From JAPLMW01 sp964619675 (GTDB lineage Bacteria; Planctomycetota; Phycisphaerae; Sedimentisphaerales; UBA12454): 40,376 nucleotides of DNA. The number at the start of each line of letters is the position of its first letter. Position 1 is the first letter of the stretch. Of this stretch, positions 9,653-17,526 are shown one piece after another. The DNA lies in assembly GCA_964619675.1 (NCBI GenBank), contig CAZUEO010000022.1, positions 1 to 40,376 on the forward strand. The letters run 5' to 3'. The notes under the pieces were generated by a model. It had not been told where the DNA came from. It saw only the letters and a program-made list of their open reading frames with translations, and ran no database searches. The position numbers were made by a program, and so were the translations under genes.

Positions 9653-9680
9653 TTGACAGATTGGCCTTGTAATTTATAAT
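9653..9680 (+). promoter_or_regulatory. Consensus sigma70-like promoter for the HEAT-repeat gene
   Basis: TTGACA (9653-9658) and TATAAT (9675-9680) are both perfect hexamers with a 16-base spacer. The expected transcription start near 9687 lies just before a possible TTG codon (9689), which supports the ATG at 9713 as the true start of the gene. The site is back to back with the minus-strand promoter at 9605-9634. Confidence 0.8.
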
Positions 9681-9712
9681 AACGCATCTTGTTATTTATG
9701 CGGAGTAAGTCT

Positions 9713-11491
9713 ATGAAAAATAAGGCAGTTGCGGTTCTGGTGTGTATGCTTTGGGGCGGTTTTGCATGGGCAGAGCAAACAGGCGACAAACAAAACCTCA
9801 AAGACAACTGGAACGACTTCCTGCATTATACGGTAATAGGCCGCTTCGATTTGGCCGCCGGTTACGCTCAGAAAATCATAGATAGTAACGCTGACCCGCT
9901 GGCATTGCTAAGTTTGAGCGAAGAAAACCCGAGAGGTTACGCGATATTAGTAAAAGTCCACGCAGGTAATCCTGAGCTTGCCCCGCTGGCGGCAAAAATT
10001 CTTGATATTATCGAAAAGGGACGATTTGCCCGCAGGACCGACTCTGAAATCATACAGGAAGAAATCAAAAGACTCAGCAGCACCGTTCGCGGCAAATATA
10101 CCGCTATCGAAAGGCTGCGAAATGCAGGCGAATACGCGATTCCATATATGATTGACGCTCTTGGCGACCAGGGCCGCAAGGCCGAGTTCGCAAACATTAC
10201 TGCCGCCCTGCCGGAAATTGGCAAAGAAGCTATCAGGCCGCTGACGGCCTCGCTTGTTATGGATGATGCTATCGTAAAAGGCGAAGTAATAAAGGCGCTG
10301 GGCAGGATAGGCTATCCTGAGTCGCTGGGCTATCTGAAATTTATCGCTGAAAACGACTCCTCTCAGCAGCTTCGCGAGCTTGCCGTCGAGAGTATGGCTG
10401 AGATTGATTCGGCAAGCATAAACAAGTCGGCAGCGGAGCTTTTTTACGAACTGGCGGAAAATTACCATTACAAAGCGCCATCGCTGTCGGTTGCCGCCGA
10501 GGTAAACCACGCAAATATATGGTTCTGGAATAAAGATGACAGAAGGCTTGTCAGAGAAGATGTGGACAAGACATATTTTAATGAGCTGATGACGATGCGA
10601 AGCTGTGAATGGTCGCTGCGGGCCAGTCCTGATTTTGGAAGTGCGATTTCGCTGTGGCTTGCGGCCTTTCTCCGGGCAGATAAAACTCAAATTGCATATC
10701 CGAAATATTTCGGCCAAGGCCACGCCGATTCAATGACCTATGCCACAACAGCAGGACCTGAGTATCTTCACGAAGCCCTTGCTCGCGGCGTCAAAGACAA
10801 AGATGCAGTGGTAGCCCTGGGCGCTGTCGAGGCACTCGGTAAAAACAGCGGTGAAAAATCACTTATGTACAGACTCAAAACCTCTCAGCCTTTGATTGAC
10901 GCTTTGTCGTTTGGTGACAGAGCGGTCAAATTCAGCGCAGCTATCGCTCTTGCCCTTGCAGGCCCAACCGAGAAATTCAACGAAAGCCCGCTTGTTACGG
11001 AAAATCTTGCCGAGGCGATTTCAATTGCCGGCGACGAGAACTGGCCGAAGGAAACAGCCGATGTTTATGCTGCCAGAGCCTGCAATGCGATGCTGAAACT
11101 TGCCCGAACGAGAAATAAAGTTATAGACCTTTCCCCTGCCCTTTCATCCCTCCTGTCGGCTACAAACGATGAAAGGGACAATATAAAAACCTCTGCCGCT
11201 GGGATTCTTGCATATCTTTCAAGCCCCGACGCACAAAGAACCATCGCTGAAATGGCACTCAGCCAGGACAATAAAATGGAAATCAGAATTGCGGCATTTG
11301 ACTCGTTGGCAGTTTCGGCAAAGGTAAACGCCAATCTTCTTCTTGACGAGCAGATTGACAGGATATATTCGATAGTTCAATCGACGGATGTTAACGCCGA
11401 CCTGCGTTCATCTGCTGCTATAGCCTTTGGTTCGTTGAATCTGCCGAGCAAAAGAGTAAAAGACCTGATTATAAACCAGGCAAAGATATAA
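9713..11491 (+). CDS. Exported HEAT-repeat protein
   Basis: A 592-residue protein with a signal peptide (about residues 1-20, ending GFAWA). The rest is alpha-helical, with HEAT-like pairs, for example YAIPYMIDALGD, EAIRPLTASLVMDDAIVKGE and AVVALGAVEALG; further copies run to the C terminus. Such repeats usually bind other proteins. The start is chosen at ATG 9713 because GGAG lies eight bases upstream and the consensus promoter leaves no room for a leader before the TTG at 9689. It heads a plus-strand run with a small protein, a PQQ-like propeller and purH. The periplasmic location is inferred from the signal peptide; the function is unknown. Confidence 0.85.
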   Translation: MKNKAVAVLVCMLWGGFAWAEQTGDKQNLKDNWNDFLHYTVIGRFDLAAGYAQKIIDSNADPLALLSLSEENPRGYAILVKVHAGNPELAPLAAKILDIIEKGRFARRTDSEIIQEEIKRLSSTVRGKYTAIERLRNAGEYAIPYMIDALGDQGRKAEFANITAALPEIGKEAIRPLTASLVMDDAIVKGEVIKALGRIGYPESLGYLKFIAENDSSQQLRELAVESMAEIDSASINKSAAELFYELAENYHYKAPSLSVAAEVNHANIWFWNKDDRRLVREDVDKTYFNELMTMRSCEWSLRASPDFGSAISLWLAAFLRADKTQIAYPKYFGQGHADSMTYATTAGPEYLHEALARGVKDKDAVVALGAVEALGKNSGEKSLMYRLKTSQPLIDALSFGDRAVKFSAAIALALAGPTEKFNESPLVTENLAEAISIAGDENWPKETADVYAARACNAMLKLARTRNKVIDLSPALSSLLSATNDERDNIKTSAAGILAYLSSPDAQRTIAEMALSQDNKMEIRIAAFDSLAVSAKVNANLLLDEQIDRIYSIVQSTDVNADLRSSAAIAFGSLNLPSKRVKDLIINQAKI

Positions 11492-11532
11492 GTTTCTGGT
11501 ATCCGGGACAAGTTGTTAATAGGATGCCTTTT

Positions 11533-11832
11533 ATGACCAAGGCTACCGAAAAGAGCGGTAAAACAGACGAAAAGCAGCGAAAAAATGCGATAGCAGATTT
11601 CGTCAAGGATCTTTCGGCTGAACATAAAATGCTGATAGTTCTCAAAGTTCAGCTTTACGGCGGCAAATGGGAACCGATGTATCAGGATTTGAAGAACCGG
11701 CTGGAAGGCAGGCCTTATATATTTAAACTGGCAAACCGCATTAGCGACGATATAGACAGAATCGAACAGATGCAGCAGTTTGAGCGGCAATACGACGTAA
11801 ATCTGTGCGACTATGTCAGTTCCGTAGAATAA
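11533..11832 (+). CDS. Small conserved-looking protein of unknown function
   Basis: A 99-residue charged, helical, soluble protein with no signal peptide and no family I recognise. The start at 11533 is preferred over 11524 because AGGA at 11521-11524 is then correctly spaced. It lies 41 bases after the HEAT-repeat gene and 36 bases before the PQQ-like gene on the same strand, so it is probably in the same transcript. A middle segment (LKVQLYGGKWEPMYQDLKNR) and a C-terminal helix (ISDDIDRIEQMQQFERQYDV) look like a compact folded domain. Confidence 0.7.
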   Translation: MTKATEKSGKTDEKQRKNAIADFVKDLSAEHKMLIVLKVQLYGGKWEPMYQDLKNRLEGRPYIFKLANRISDDIDRIEQMQQFERQYDVNLCDYVSSVE

Positions 11833-11868
11833 CTGCTCGGGCATTGTAGATTTACAGGGAGAAAGACA

Positions 11869-12969
11869 TTGAAAAGATTTTATTTGCTGTGGTTGTTTGT
11901 TTTTGTTTTTTTGGCGGCCCTGCCGTCGAGCTGCGGGGCGATTGTAAGCGAAAAGCTGCTTAACCAGGCAGGTCTCCGGACGGTCTGGCAGAATGCGGTT
12001 GCCCTGAATCCGCCTTCACAAAGGCTTTGGCGAAGCCCCAAGGAGAAGGTTCAGAGAATAACCATCCTCGGCAATTATCTGTATATCCTAACCAACAGTA
12101 ATTATCTGTTTTGTCTGGATAGGAATACCGGCAGGCTGAGTTTTGCAACTTCCGCCGCGGCGCCAAAGCTGCCTGTTTTTGAACCGGCAGATTATGGTGG
12201 GATTACCTACCTGATTGCCGCTGATGATATTATCGCTGCAGACATTGAGAAAGGCGCGGAACTTTACCGAAACAGGATTTCTTTTTCAGTTGCTGCCTCT
12301 GCCGCTGTAAACGGCTCCTTCCTGTATGTTCCCGGCACGGATAGATGTCTTCATATTCTGGATACCAGCGACAGGCTGGAGATTTTCAGGGCCAGCGCCG
12401 ATAATCCTTCCGCTATAACAAGCGTTCTTGCAACTGATAAGTACGTTATCTTCGCAACCGAAGGCGGCGATGTGATGTGTATGAGCCCTTCCGAACCAAG
12501 ACGGCTGTGGCAGTTTAATGCTGTCGGGGCTGTTACTGCTCCACTGGTTATGTCGCAAAATCATCTCTATATCAGCAGCAGAGATACTAATCTTTATAAA
12601 CTCGACGTCGGTAATGGGAATCTGCTGTGGCAGTTTCGCAGCGGCTCCGTTCTTACCACCCCTGCCAGAGCTGCCGGGGCTGCGGTTTATCAATATGCCC
12701 GCAACAAGGGCCTTTATGCAATTGATGCCAACAGCGGCAAGCAGTTATGGCTTCTGCCGGCGGGTCTTGACCTGCTCGCACAGGATGGCAGCACAGCTTA
12801 CGTTTTTGAAAAAAACAATATCTGTGCGGTGATGGATAATCAAAAAGCCAAAAAGATTTATACAATCAATTTTGCACCGGTAACTATGTTTGCTGCCAAC
12901 GTCTATGACAACAAAATCTATATTATGGAAGATAAAAACATTTCCTGTATTGAGCCAATCAAAAAATAA
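11869..12969 (+). CDS. Exported PQQ-like (BamB/quinoprotein-type) beta-propeller protein
   Basis: A 366-residue protein with an N-terminal hydrophobic signal (residues 1-24; LPSSC may even be a lipobox, since a Cys follows ALPSS). Propeller blades carry PQQ-type motifs: YLFCLDRNTGRLSF, NLYKLDVGNGNLLWQF and GLYAIDANSGKQLWLL. The PQQ-binding or dehydrogenase active site is not evident, so a scaffold or protein-binding role like that of BamB is more likely than an enzyme. The start is TTG with AGGGAG about eight bases upstream. It is followed 30 bases later by purH. Confidence 0.82.
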   Translation: MKRFYLLWLFVFVFLAALPSSCGAIVSEKLLNQAGLRTVWQNAVALNPPSQRLWRSPKEKVQRITILGNYLYILTNSNYLFCLDRNTGRLSFATSAAAPKLPVFEPADYGGITYLIAADDIIAADIEKGAELYRNRISFSVAASAAVNGSFLYVPGTDRCLHILDTSDRLEIFRASADNPSAITSVLATDKYVIFATEGGDVMCMSPSEPRRLWQFNAVGAVTAPLVMSQNHLYISSRDTNLYKLDVGNGNLLWQFRSGSVLTTPARAAGAAVYQYARNKGLYAIDANSGKQLWLLPAGLDLLAQDGSTAYVFEKNNICAVMDNQKAKKIYTINFAPVTMFAANVYDNKIYIMEDKNISCIEPIKK

Positions 12970-12999
12970 ATTACAGCCTTAAGGAGAAGGACAAATCAA

Positions 13000-14610
13000 A
13001 TGGATGTGAAAATCAGGACGGCACTCATCAGCGTATCGGACAAGACAGGAGTTGTTGAATTTGCAAAGAGTTTGTCTGCAGTGGGCGTTAAAATCATCAG
13101 TACCGGCGGGACGGCAAAAGCACTTGCACAGTCCGGCATTAATGTTGTCAGCGTCGATTCCGTAACGGGCTTTCCCGAAATGATGGACGGCAGAGTAAAA
13201 ACGCTCCACCCGAAGATTCACGGCGCCCTGCTCGGTATTCGTGACAGCGCCGAGCACCAGGCGGCAATGAAAAAACACGGCATTGAGCCGATTGATATGG
13301 TCTGCATTAATCTTTATCCGTTTGAACAAACTATTGCAAAGCCTGATTGCAAATTCGAAGATGCAATCGAAAATATCGACATCGGTGGGCCGAGTATGGT
13401 GCGCTCGGCTGCGAAAAATCATAAATTCGTTGCTGTTGTTACAAGCCCTGCTCAATATGATGAAATCATCGCCGAAATGAAAAACAATAAAGGCAGTATC
13501 GGCGATAAAACGAGAAGCAATCTTGCAAGAATCGCGTTTGGACTTACCGCGGGTTACGATTCAGCAATATCAAAATATCTCAATCAGCAGACAGGCATAA
13601 GATATCCTGAAAGAATAAGCATCTCTCTTTTGAAAGCTATGGAGCTTCGCTATGGCGAAAACCCGCACCAGAGCGGCGCATTTTACAAGTTGCCTGCCAA
13701 TAATGAAGTAAATGTATCCAGCGCAAAACTTATGGAAGACCAGACGCAAATCAGCTTCAATAATCTGCTCGATGCAAATGCCGCGTTTGAGCTTGTGAAG
13801 GAATTTTCAGAGCCTACGGCAGTTGTGGTAAAGCACCTTAATCCCTGCGGCTGCGCGATTGACGATGATATTCACAAGGCATATCAAAAGGCCTATGAAG
13901 CCGATGTCGTAAGCGCGTTCGGCAGTATTGTTGCCCTTAACAGAAAAGTCGATAAGGCACTTGCCACAACGATTATGGAATCCTACGCAAGATTCGGCAA
14001 AGCCAAAGGTGCAGGCGGGTTCTTTGCAGAGGTAATAATCGCACCGCAGTTTGATAAAGATGCTATTGAGACAATCAGGACATTAAAGGGGTGGGGCAAA
14101 AGAGCAAGACTTCTGGAAACAGGCCCAATCGACAGAGCGAAAATAGACTGCGGCGAATTTGATATCCGCTGTATAGTCGGCGGAATGCTTTTGCAGGATA
14201 GAGACCTTGTCGGCTGGGAGCCGGAAAATCTTACTTATCCTACAAAGGCAAAACCTGATAAAAAGCAGCTTGAGGACTTAAGAATCGCCTGGCTCTGCGC
14301 AAAACATACAAAGAGCAATACGATTACCTTAGTAAAAGACAGATGTCTTATCGGTGTTGGTGCAGGCCAGATGAACCGTATTGATTCGGGACAATTAGCC
14401 TTTAAGCACGCAGGCGATGAAACCAAAAGCTCTGCGATGGGGTCTGACGCGTTCTTTCCGTTCCCCGATAATGTTGATAACGCCGCGAAGGCAGGTGTAG
14501 CCTGCATAGTCCAGCCGGGCGGGTCAAAGAAGGATAATGAAGTTATCGCCGCTGCGGACAAATACGGAATCACTATGGTCTTCACAGGCAAAAGACATTT
14601 CAAACATTAA
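13000..14610 (+). CDS. purH: Bifunctional AICAR formyltransferase / IMP cyclohydrolase
   Basis: This enzyme does the last two steps of purine synthesis in the cytoplasm: it formylates AICAR with 10-formyl-THF and cyclises FAICAR to IMP. The 536 residues match the usual PurH length. The N-terminal cyclohydrolase (MGS-like) domain shows ALISVSDKTG, STGGTAKAL, GRVKTLHPKIHG and NLYPFEQT. The C-terminal transformylase shows RYGENPHQ, the KHLNPCGCA signature with the catalytic Lys-His pair, SAFGSIVALN, and the end PGGSKKDNEVI with MVFTGKRHFKH. AAGGAGAAGGA precedes the ATG. It ends 17 bases from a convergent gene. It may be transcribed from the 9653 promoter with the three genes before it, although those have no evident link to purines. 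Confidence 0.98.
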   Translation: MDVKIRTALISVSDKTGVVEFAKSLSAVGVKIISTGGTAKALAQSGINVVSVDSVTGFPEMMDGRVKTLHPKIHGALLGIRDSAEHQAAMKKHGIEPIDMVCINLYPFEQTIAKPDCKFEDAIENIDIGGPSMVRSAAKNHKFVAVVTSPAQYDEIIAEMKNNKGSIGDKTRSNLARIAFGLTAGYDSAISKYLNQQTGIRYPERISISLLKAMELRYGENPHQSGAFYKLPANNEVNVSSAKLMEDQTQISFNNLLDANAAFELVKEFSEPTAVVVKHLNPCGCAIDDDIHKAYQKAYEADVVSAFGSIVALNRKVDKALATTIMESYARFGKAKGAGGFFAEVIIAPQFDKDAIETIRTLKGWGKRARLLETGPIDRAKIDCGEFDIRCIVGGMLLQDRDLVGWEPENLTYPTKAKPDKKQLEDLRIAWLCAKHTKSNTITLVKDRCLIGVGAGQMNRIDSGQLAFKHAGDETKSSAMGSDAFFPFPDNVDNAAKAGVACIVQPGGSKKDNEVIAAADKYGITMVFTGKRHFKH

Positions 14611-14627
14611 TAGCAGAAGATTAATTC

Positions 14628-15326
14628 TCAGAAACCGACTTTTTGGCCTGACCTTTTGGCGCTGATTATCCTGTGACGATGTTTTTTTGTTTTGTTAAGA
14701 TGCAGCCTTCGGGCAGTCGAAAGGATTGTAGGTTTCGGTTTTTTAAGTTTGCCGGCCAGCCATTTATCGGAATGATTGGAAAAATTCTTTCGCAAAAACT
14801 TTAGCTCCTTTTCCGTCCATTCGCTCCTGTTTTTTGACATCTGCTTGTGAAGAAATTCAGGCGATTTGGCTAAACCCAGCTTTCGGGCAAAAAAATTGAT
14901 TGTTGAAACAGGTCTCTTTCTTAACCTATCTGCCAGCCAGAATCCGTTATGATTGGAATAGTTTTTCCGTAGAAACTTTACTTCCGCATTTGTCCAGAGC
15001 TTCGCTTTTCTCTTTTTTAGTTTGAGAGCGTGAATATTATGACGCATCATATATATGCTTTTGCCAAGCTTATCGGCAAGTTTGGCATAAGTCATTTTCT
15101 TATAAAATTTTTTGATAAAGTCGATTTGTTTCCCTGATAAGGGATTATATTTTCTTAGCCCAAGGTAACGTGCCTGGCGTTCAACAGAAACCGTCGAACG
15201 GCCGAGTTTTTTAGCTATTTTCTTGGCGGTCTTTGTGGGGTACCACATTGTAAGCAGTCGGACTTCCTTTTTGCTCCATACTCTTATTCTTTTTCTTCTG
15301 TACTTTTTCGACTTTGTTCGCCGCAT
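14628..15326 (-). CDS. Basic protein with four Myb/SANT-like helical repeats, putative DNA-binding
   Basis: A 232-residue, very Lys/Arg-rich protein with four copies of a roughly 40-residue module at about 17-57, 63-103, 111-152 and 170-210. Modules 1, 3 and 4 begin W-[ST]-x-x-E-[VL]-[RK]-x-L, then a WLA-x-[KR]-L-type helix and a third helix ending A-R-x-L-x-L; module 2 begins LSGKQIDFIKKFY. This is the pattern of Myb/SANT-like or homeodomain-like helix-turn-helix units found in some bacterial regulators. No effector domain or membrane segment is present. A minus-strand promoter places the transcription start one or two bases before the ATG, so the mRNA may be leaderless. It is divergent from the KDG kinase gene. 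DNA binding is inferred; the target is unknown. Confidence 0.75.
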   Translation of the reverse strand: MRRTKSKKYRRKRIRVWSKKEVRLLTMWYPTKTAKKIAKKLGRSTVSVERQARYLGLRKYNPLSGKQIDFIKKFYKKMTYAKLADKLGKSIYMMRHNIHALKLKKRKAKLWTNAEVKFLRKNYSNHNGFWLADRLRKRPVSTINFFARKLGLAKSPEFLHKQMSKNRSEWTEKELKFLRKNFSNHSDKWLAGKLKKPKPTILSTARRLHLNKTKKHRHRIISAKRSGQKVGF

Positions 15327-15333
15327 AAATCCT

Positions 15334-15363
15334 ATTATAACACGAACAGGTTTCGTTTGACAA
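15334..15363 (-). promoter_or_regulatory. Promoter of the Myb/SANT-like gene
   Basis: On the minus strand TTGTCA (15363-15358) and TATAAT (15339-15334) are separated by 18 bases. The expected transcription start falls at about 15327, directly before the ATG at 15326, predicting a leaderless message. The -35 box lies on the same bases as the plus-strand -35 box of the kinase gene. Confidence 0.6.
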
Positions 15364-15383
15364 GGAGATATAAATAGTATAAT
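15357..15383 (+). promoter_or_regulatory. Putative promoter of the KDG kinase gene
   Basis: TTGACA (15357-15362) and TATAAT (15378-15383) match the consensus, but the spacer is only 15 bases, so activity is less certain. It would give a leader of about 55 bases before ATG 15445. Its -35 box overlaps the opposing one. Confidence 0.5.
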
Positions 15384-15444
15384 TTAAAAGCTTAATTGGG
15401 ATTGATTTGGTTTATGATTTATTTTGTGAAAAGAAAGGTTCGTT

Positions 15445-16524
15445 ATGAGTAAATTGGTTGTACCGGCCAAAGGCGCGCTGGATTTATTATCTCTCGGCGC
15501 TTTGGTGTGCCGTTTGGACCCCGGAATTGTTCCTTTTCACAAAGCAACAAGCTTTCAGGCCCACGTCAGCGGCGGCGAGTTTAACGTTGCCGCCAATCTG
15601 TCGGATTGCTTCGAGATCAATACCGGCATTGCTACCGCAATGGTGAGATACCGGCTTGGCCGGCTGGTTCAGGAGCAAGTCAGGGCAATGGGCGTTAAGC
15701 CCTTTTATGTCTGGTTCGAGCGCGACGGCGTTCAGGGTCCGAATATGGCATTGGTTTACAGTGACCGCGCGTATGGCGTGCGAACGCCTGAAGTGGATTA
15801 CAACCGTGCCATCGAAGCGGCTGCTCAGTTAAAGCCCGGCGACCTTAATTGGGAGGAAATTTTCAGCGGCGGCGTGCGATGGTTTCACAGCGGCGGAATC
15901 TTTGCCGCCCTTTCGGAAACAACTTCACAACTGATTATTGAAGCAATGAAGTTTGCCAAATCCAAAGGAGCGGTAACGAGTTTTGACATTAACTACCGCG
16001 CTAAACTCTGGAATTTCCGCGGCGGGCAGAAGCGTGCAGTAGAGATTATGAGGCGCATCGCGGAAAACGTTGACGTTCTCGTCGGTAACGAAGCAGACTT
16101 GCAGGATGGTCTTGGTATGAAAGGCCCTGATGTCGTTAAACAGTCAAAGCTTGACCCCTCTGTTTTTGTCGCAATGATTGACGAAGTTACAAAGCAGTAT
16201 CCGAACGTAAAGGCTGTCGCAACCACACTTCGAGAGGAACATTCCACAAACGACCATACCTGGAGTGCTGTAGCGTGGGTTGACGGCAAGGTTTACCAGG
16301 CGCCTGCCTGTGAACTGAATGTTTATGACCGTGTCGGCGGCGGTGATGGATTCGCTTCAGGATTCTTCTACGGGCTGCTGACAGGCAGACCTTACGAGGA
16401 AGCGGTAAAGCTCGGCTGGGCGCACGGCGCTCTGCTTACCACTACGCCGGGCGATACAACGATGATAACACGGGAACAGGTAGAGAACTTTATCAAAGGC
16501 TCGCGAGGCCGTATCCAGCGGTAA
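15445..16524 (+). CDS. kdgK: PfkB-family sugar kinase, probably 2-keto-3-deoxygluconate kinase
   Basis: A 359-residue ribokinase-family (PfkB) protein. Visible signatures are GGEFNVAANLSDCF near the N terminus, the mid-protein DINYRAKLW and NEADLQ segments typical of KDG kinases, and the C-terminal catalytic motif DRVGGGDGFASGFFYGLL (anion hole and catalytic Asp). KDG kinases phosphorylate 2-keto-3-deoxygluconate, feeding hexuronate and pectin/alginate breakdown into the Entner-Doudoroff pathway. Substrate is inferred from the overall pattern; other PfkB substrates are possible. AAAGG lies six bases before the ATG. The gene converges with a GMP-synthase-like gene, with only four bases between stop codons, and sits near gnd, another sugar-acid enzyme. 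Confidence 0.85.
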   Translation: MSKLVVPAKGALDLLSLGALVCRLDPGIVPFHKATSFQAHVSGGEFNVAANLSDCFEINTGIATAMVRYRLGRLVQEQVRAMGVKPFYVWFERDGVQGPNMALVYSDRAYGVRTPEVDYNRAIEAAAQLKPGDLNWEEIFSGGVRWFHSGGIFAALSETTSQLIIEAMKFAKSKGAVTSFDINYRAKLWNFRGGQKRAVEIMRRIAENVDVLVGNEADLQDGLGMKGPDVVKQSKLDPSVFVAMIDEVTKQYPNVKAVATTLREEHSTNDHTWSAVAWVDGKVYQAPACELNVYDRVGGGDGFASGFFYGLLTGRPYEEAVKLGWAHGALLTTTPGDTTMITREQVENFIKGSRGRIQR

Positions 16525-16528
16525 ATTT

Positions 16529-17491
16529 TTATACCGCCTCTATCGTTGACGGCGGTTTCGGCGCAATATTGTATGTAACGCTCACAATGCCGGGCACGTT
16601 GCGAATAATCTCATCTGCTAATTTTTGAAGAACAGCAAATGAAAGTTTAGTTGGGGTCGCAACTCTGGCATCAATACTGTCCCAGCAGCGGATTTCAATC
16701 TGCTGACCAAAATCACGTTTGCCGTTTCGCATACCGGTTACGCGGTCCTCGTGGAGAATTGCCATATATTGAAATGCCTTTGTGTTTTTAAGCAGCCTTT
16801 CGACAATAGCCGTTGCCTTGCGGGCGGTCTCAATCCGTTTTGGCGTTGCCTCGCCTATCACGCGTGCCGATAGTGCCGGCCCGGGAAATGGGATGCGGTT
16901 AAATACCTCATTTGGCAGGCCGAGCGCCTTGCCGACCTTTCTTACGCCGTCCTTGCGAAGCTGAATCAAAGGCTCAAGAATACGGTAGCCAAAGGCCTTT
17001 TGAGGGTCGATACCGAGCTGCTCAAAGACATTGTGCTGGCGTTTGATTCCCGCTATGGTCTCATCGACATCGGTCAGAATTGTCCCCTGCAGGAGAAATT
17101 TTGCCCCGCTTTTTTTTACGATGCGGCCGAATACTTTTTTGTAAAAGGTCTGGGTAATGGCCTCGCGTTTTTCCTCGGGGTCTGTAATATCTTTGAGCGC
17201 TGCGAAGAATTCTTTGCGGGCATCGACTATCTCGACCTTCACGCCCAATTTTTTGAAAAGGCTTACAACTCTTTGCGGCTCATCCTGCCGCATAAGGCCG
17301 TTTTGGATAAACACAGTTTTAAGCCGTTTTCCCAAAGCCTTATGGCCGAGCATCGTAACGACGGATGAATCGACACCGCCCGACAAGGCGTTAATTGCCA
17401 ATCCTTTTCCTACTGCGTCTCTTATTTCATTAACTTTTTGGCTGATGAACTGCTGGCAATTGAGCTTCTTTGCCGTAATCTCCTTAATCAT
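16529..17491 (-). CDS. guaA: Stand-alone GMP synthase ATP-pyrophosphatase subunit (no glutaminase domain)
   Basis: 320 residues matching only the C-terminal two thirds of bacterial GuaA: the PP-loop ALSGGVDSSV (about 35-44), VFIQNGLMRQDE, the TDPEEKR motif, LLQGTILTDV, the RIPFPGPALSARV stretch and the dimerisation domain ending KPPSTIEAV. The enzyme adenylates XMP and aminates it to GMP. Usual bacterial GuaA is about 510-525 residues with an N-terminal glutamine amidotransferase domain. Here that domain is absent, as in the split two-subunit form of archaea. AAGGAGG lies directly upstream of ATG 17491, so the start is firm and the gene is not just mis-started. It follows gnd by 35 bases. A separate glutaminase subunit elsewhere, or use of free ammonia, is inferred. 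Confidence 0.88.
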   Translation of the reverse strand: MIKEITAKKLNCQQFISQKVNEIRDAVGKGLAINALSGGVDSSVVTMLGHKALGKRLKTVFIQNGLMRQDEPQRVVSLFKKLGVKVEIVDARKEFFAALKDITDPEEKREAITQTFYKKVFGRIVKKSGAKFLLQGTILTDVDETIAGIKRQHNVFEQLGIDPQKAFGYRILEPLIQLRKDGVRKVGKALGLPNEVFNRIPFPGPALSARVIGEATPKRIETARKATAIVERLLKNTKAFQYMAILHEDRVTGMRNGKRDFGQQIEIRCWDSIDARVATPTKLSFAVLQKLADEIIRNVPGIVSVTYNIAPKPPSTIEAV

Positions 17492-17526
17492 ATGACCTCC
17501 TTATCATTTTAAAAATAGTTTTAGTT

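Noticed and set aside
9689..9712. TTG start giving an eight-residue longer HEAT protein
   Set aside because: It lies two or so bases from the predicted transcription start and lacks a ribosome-binding site, while ATG 9713 has GGAG and begins a proper signal peptide.
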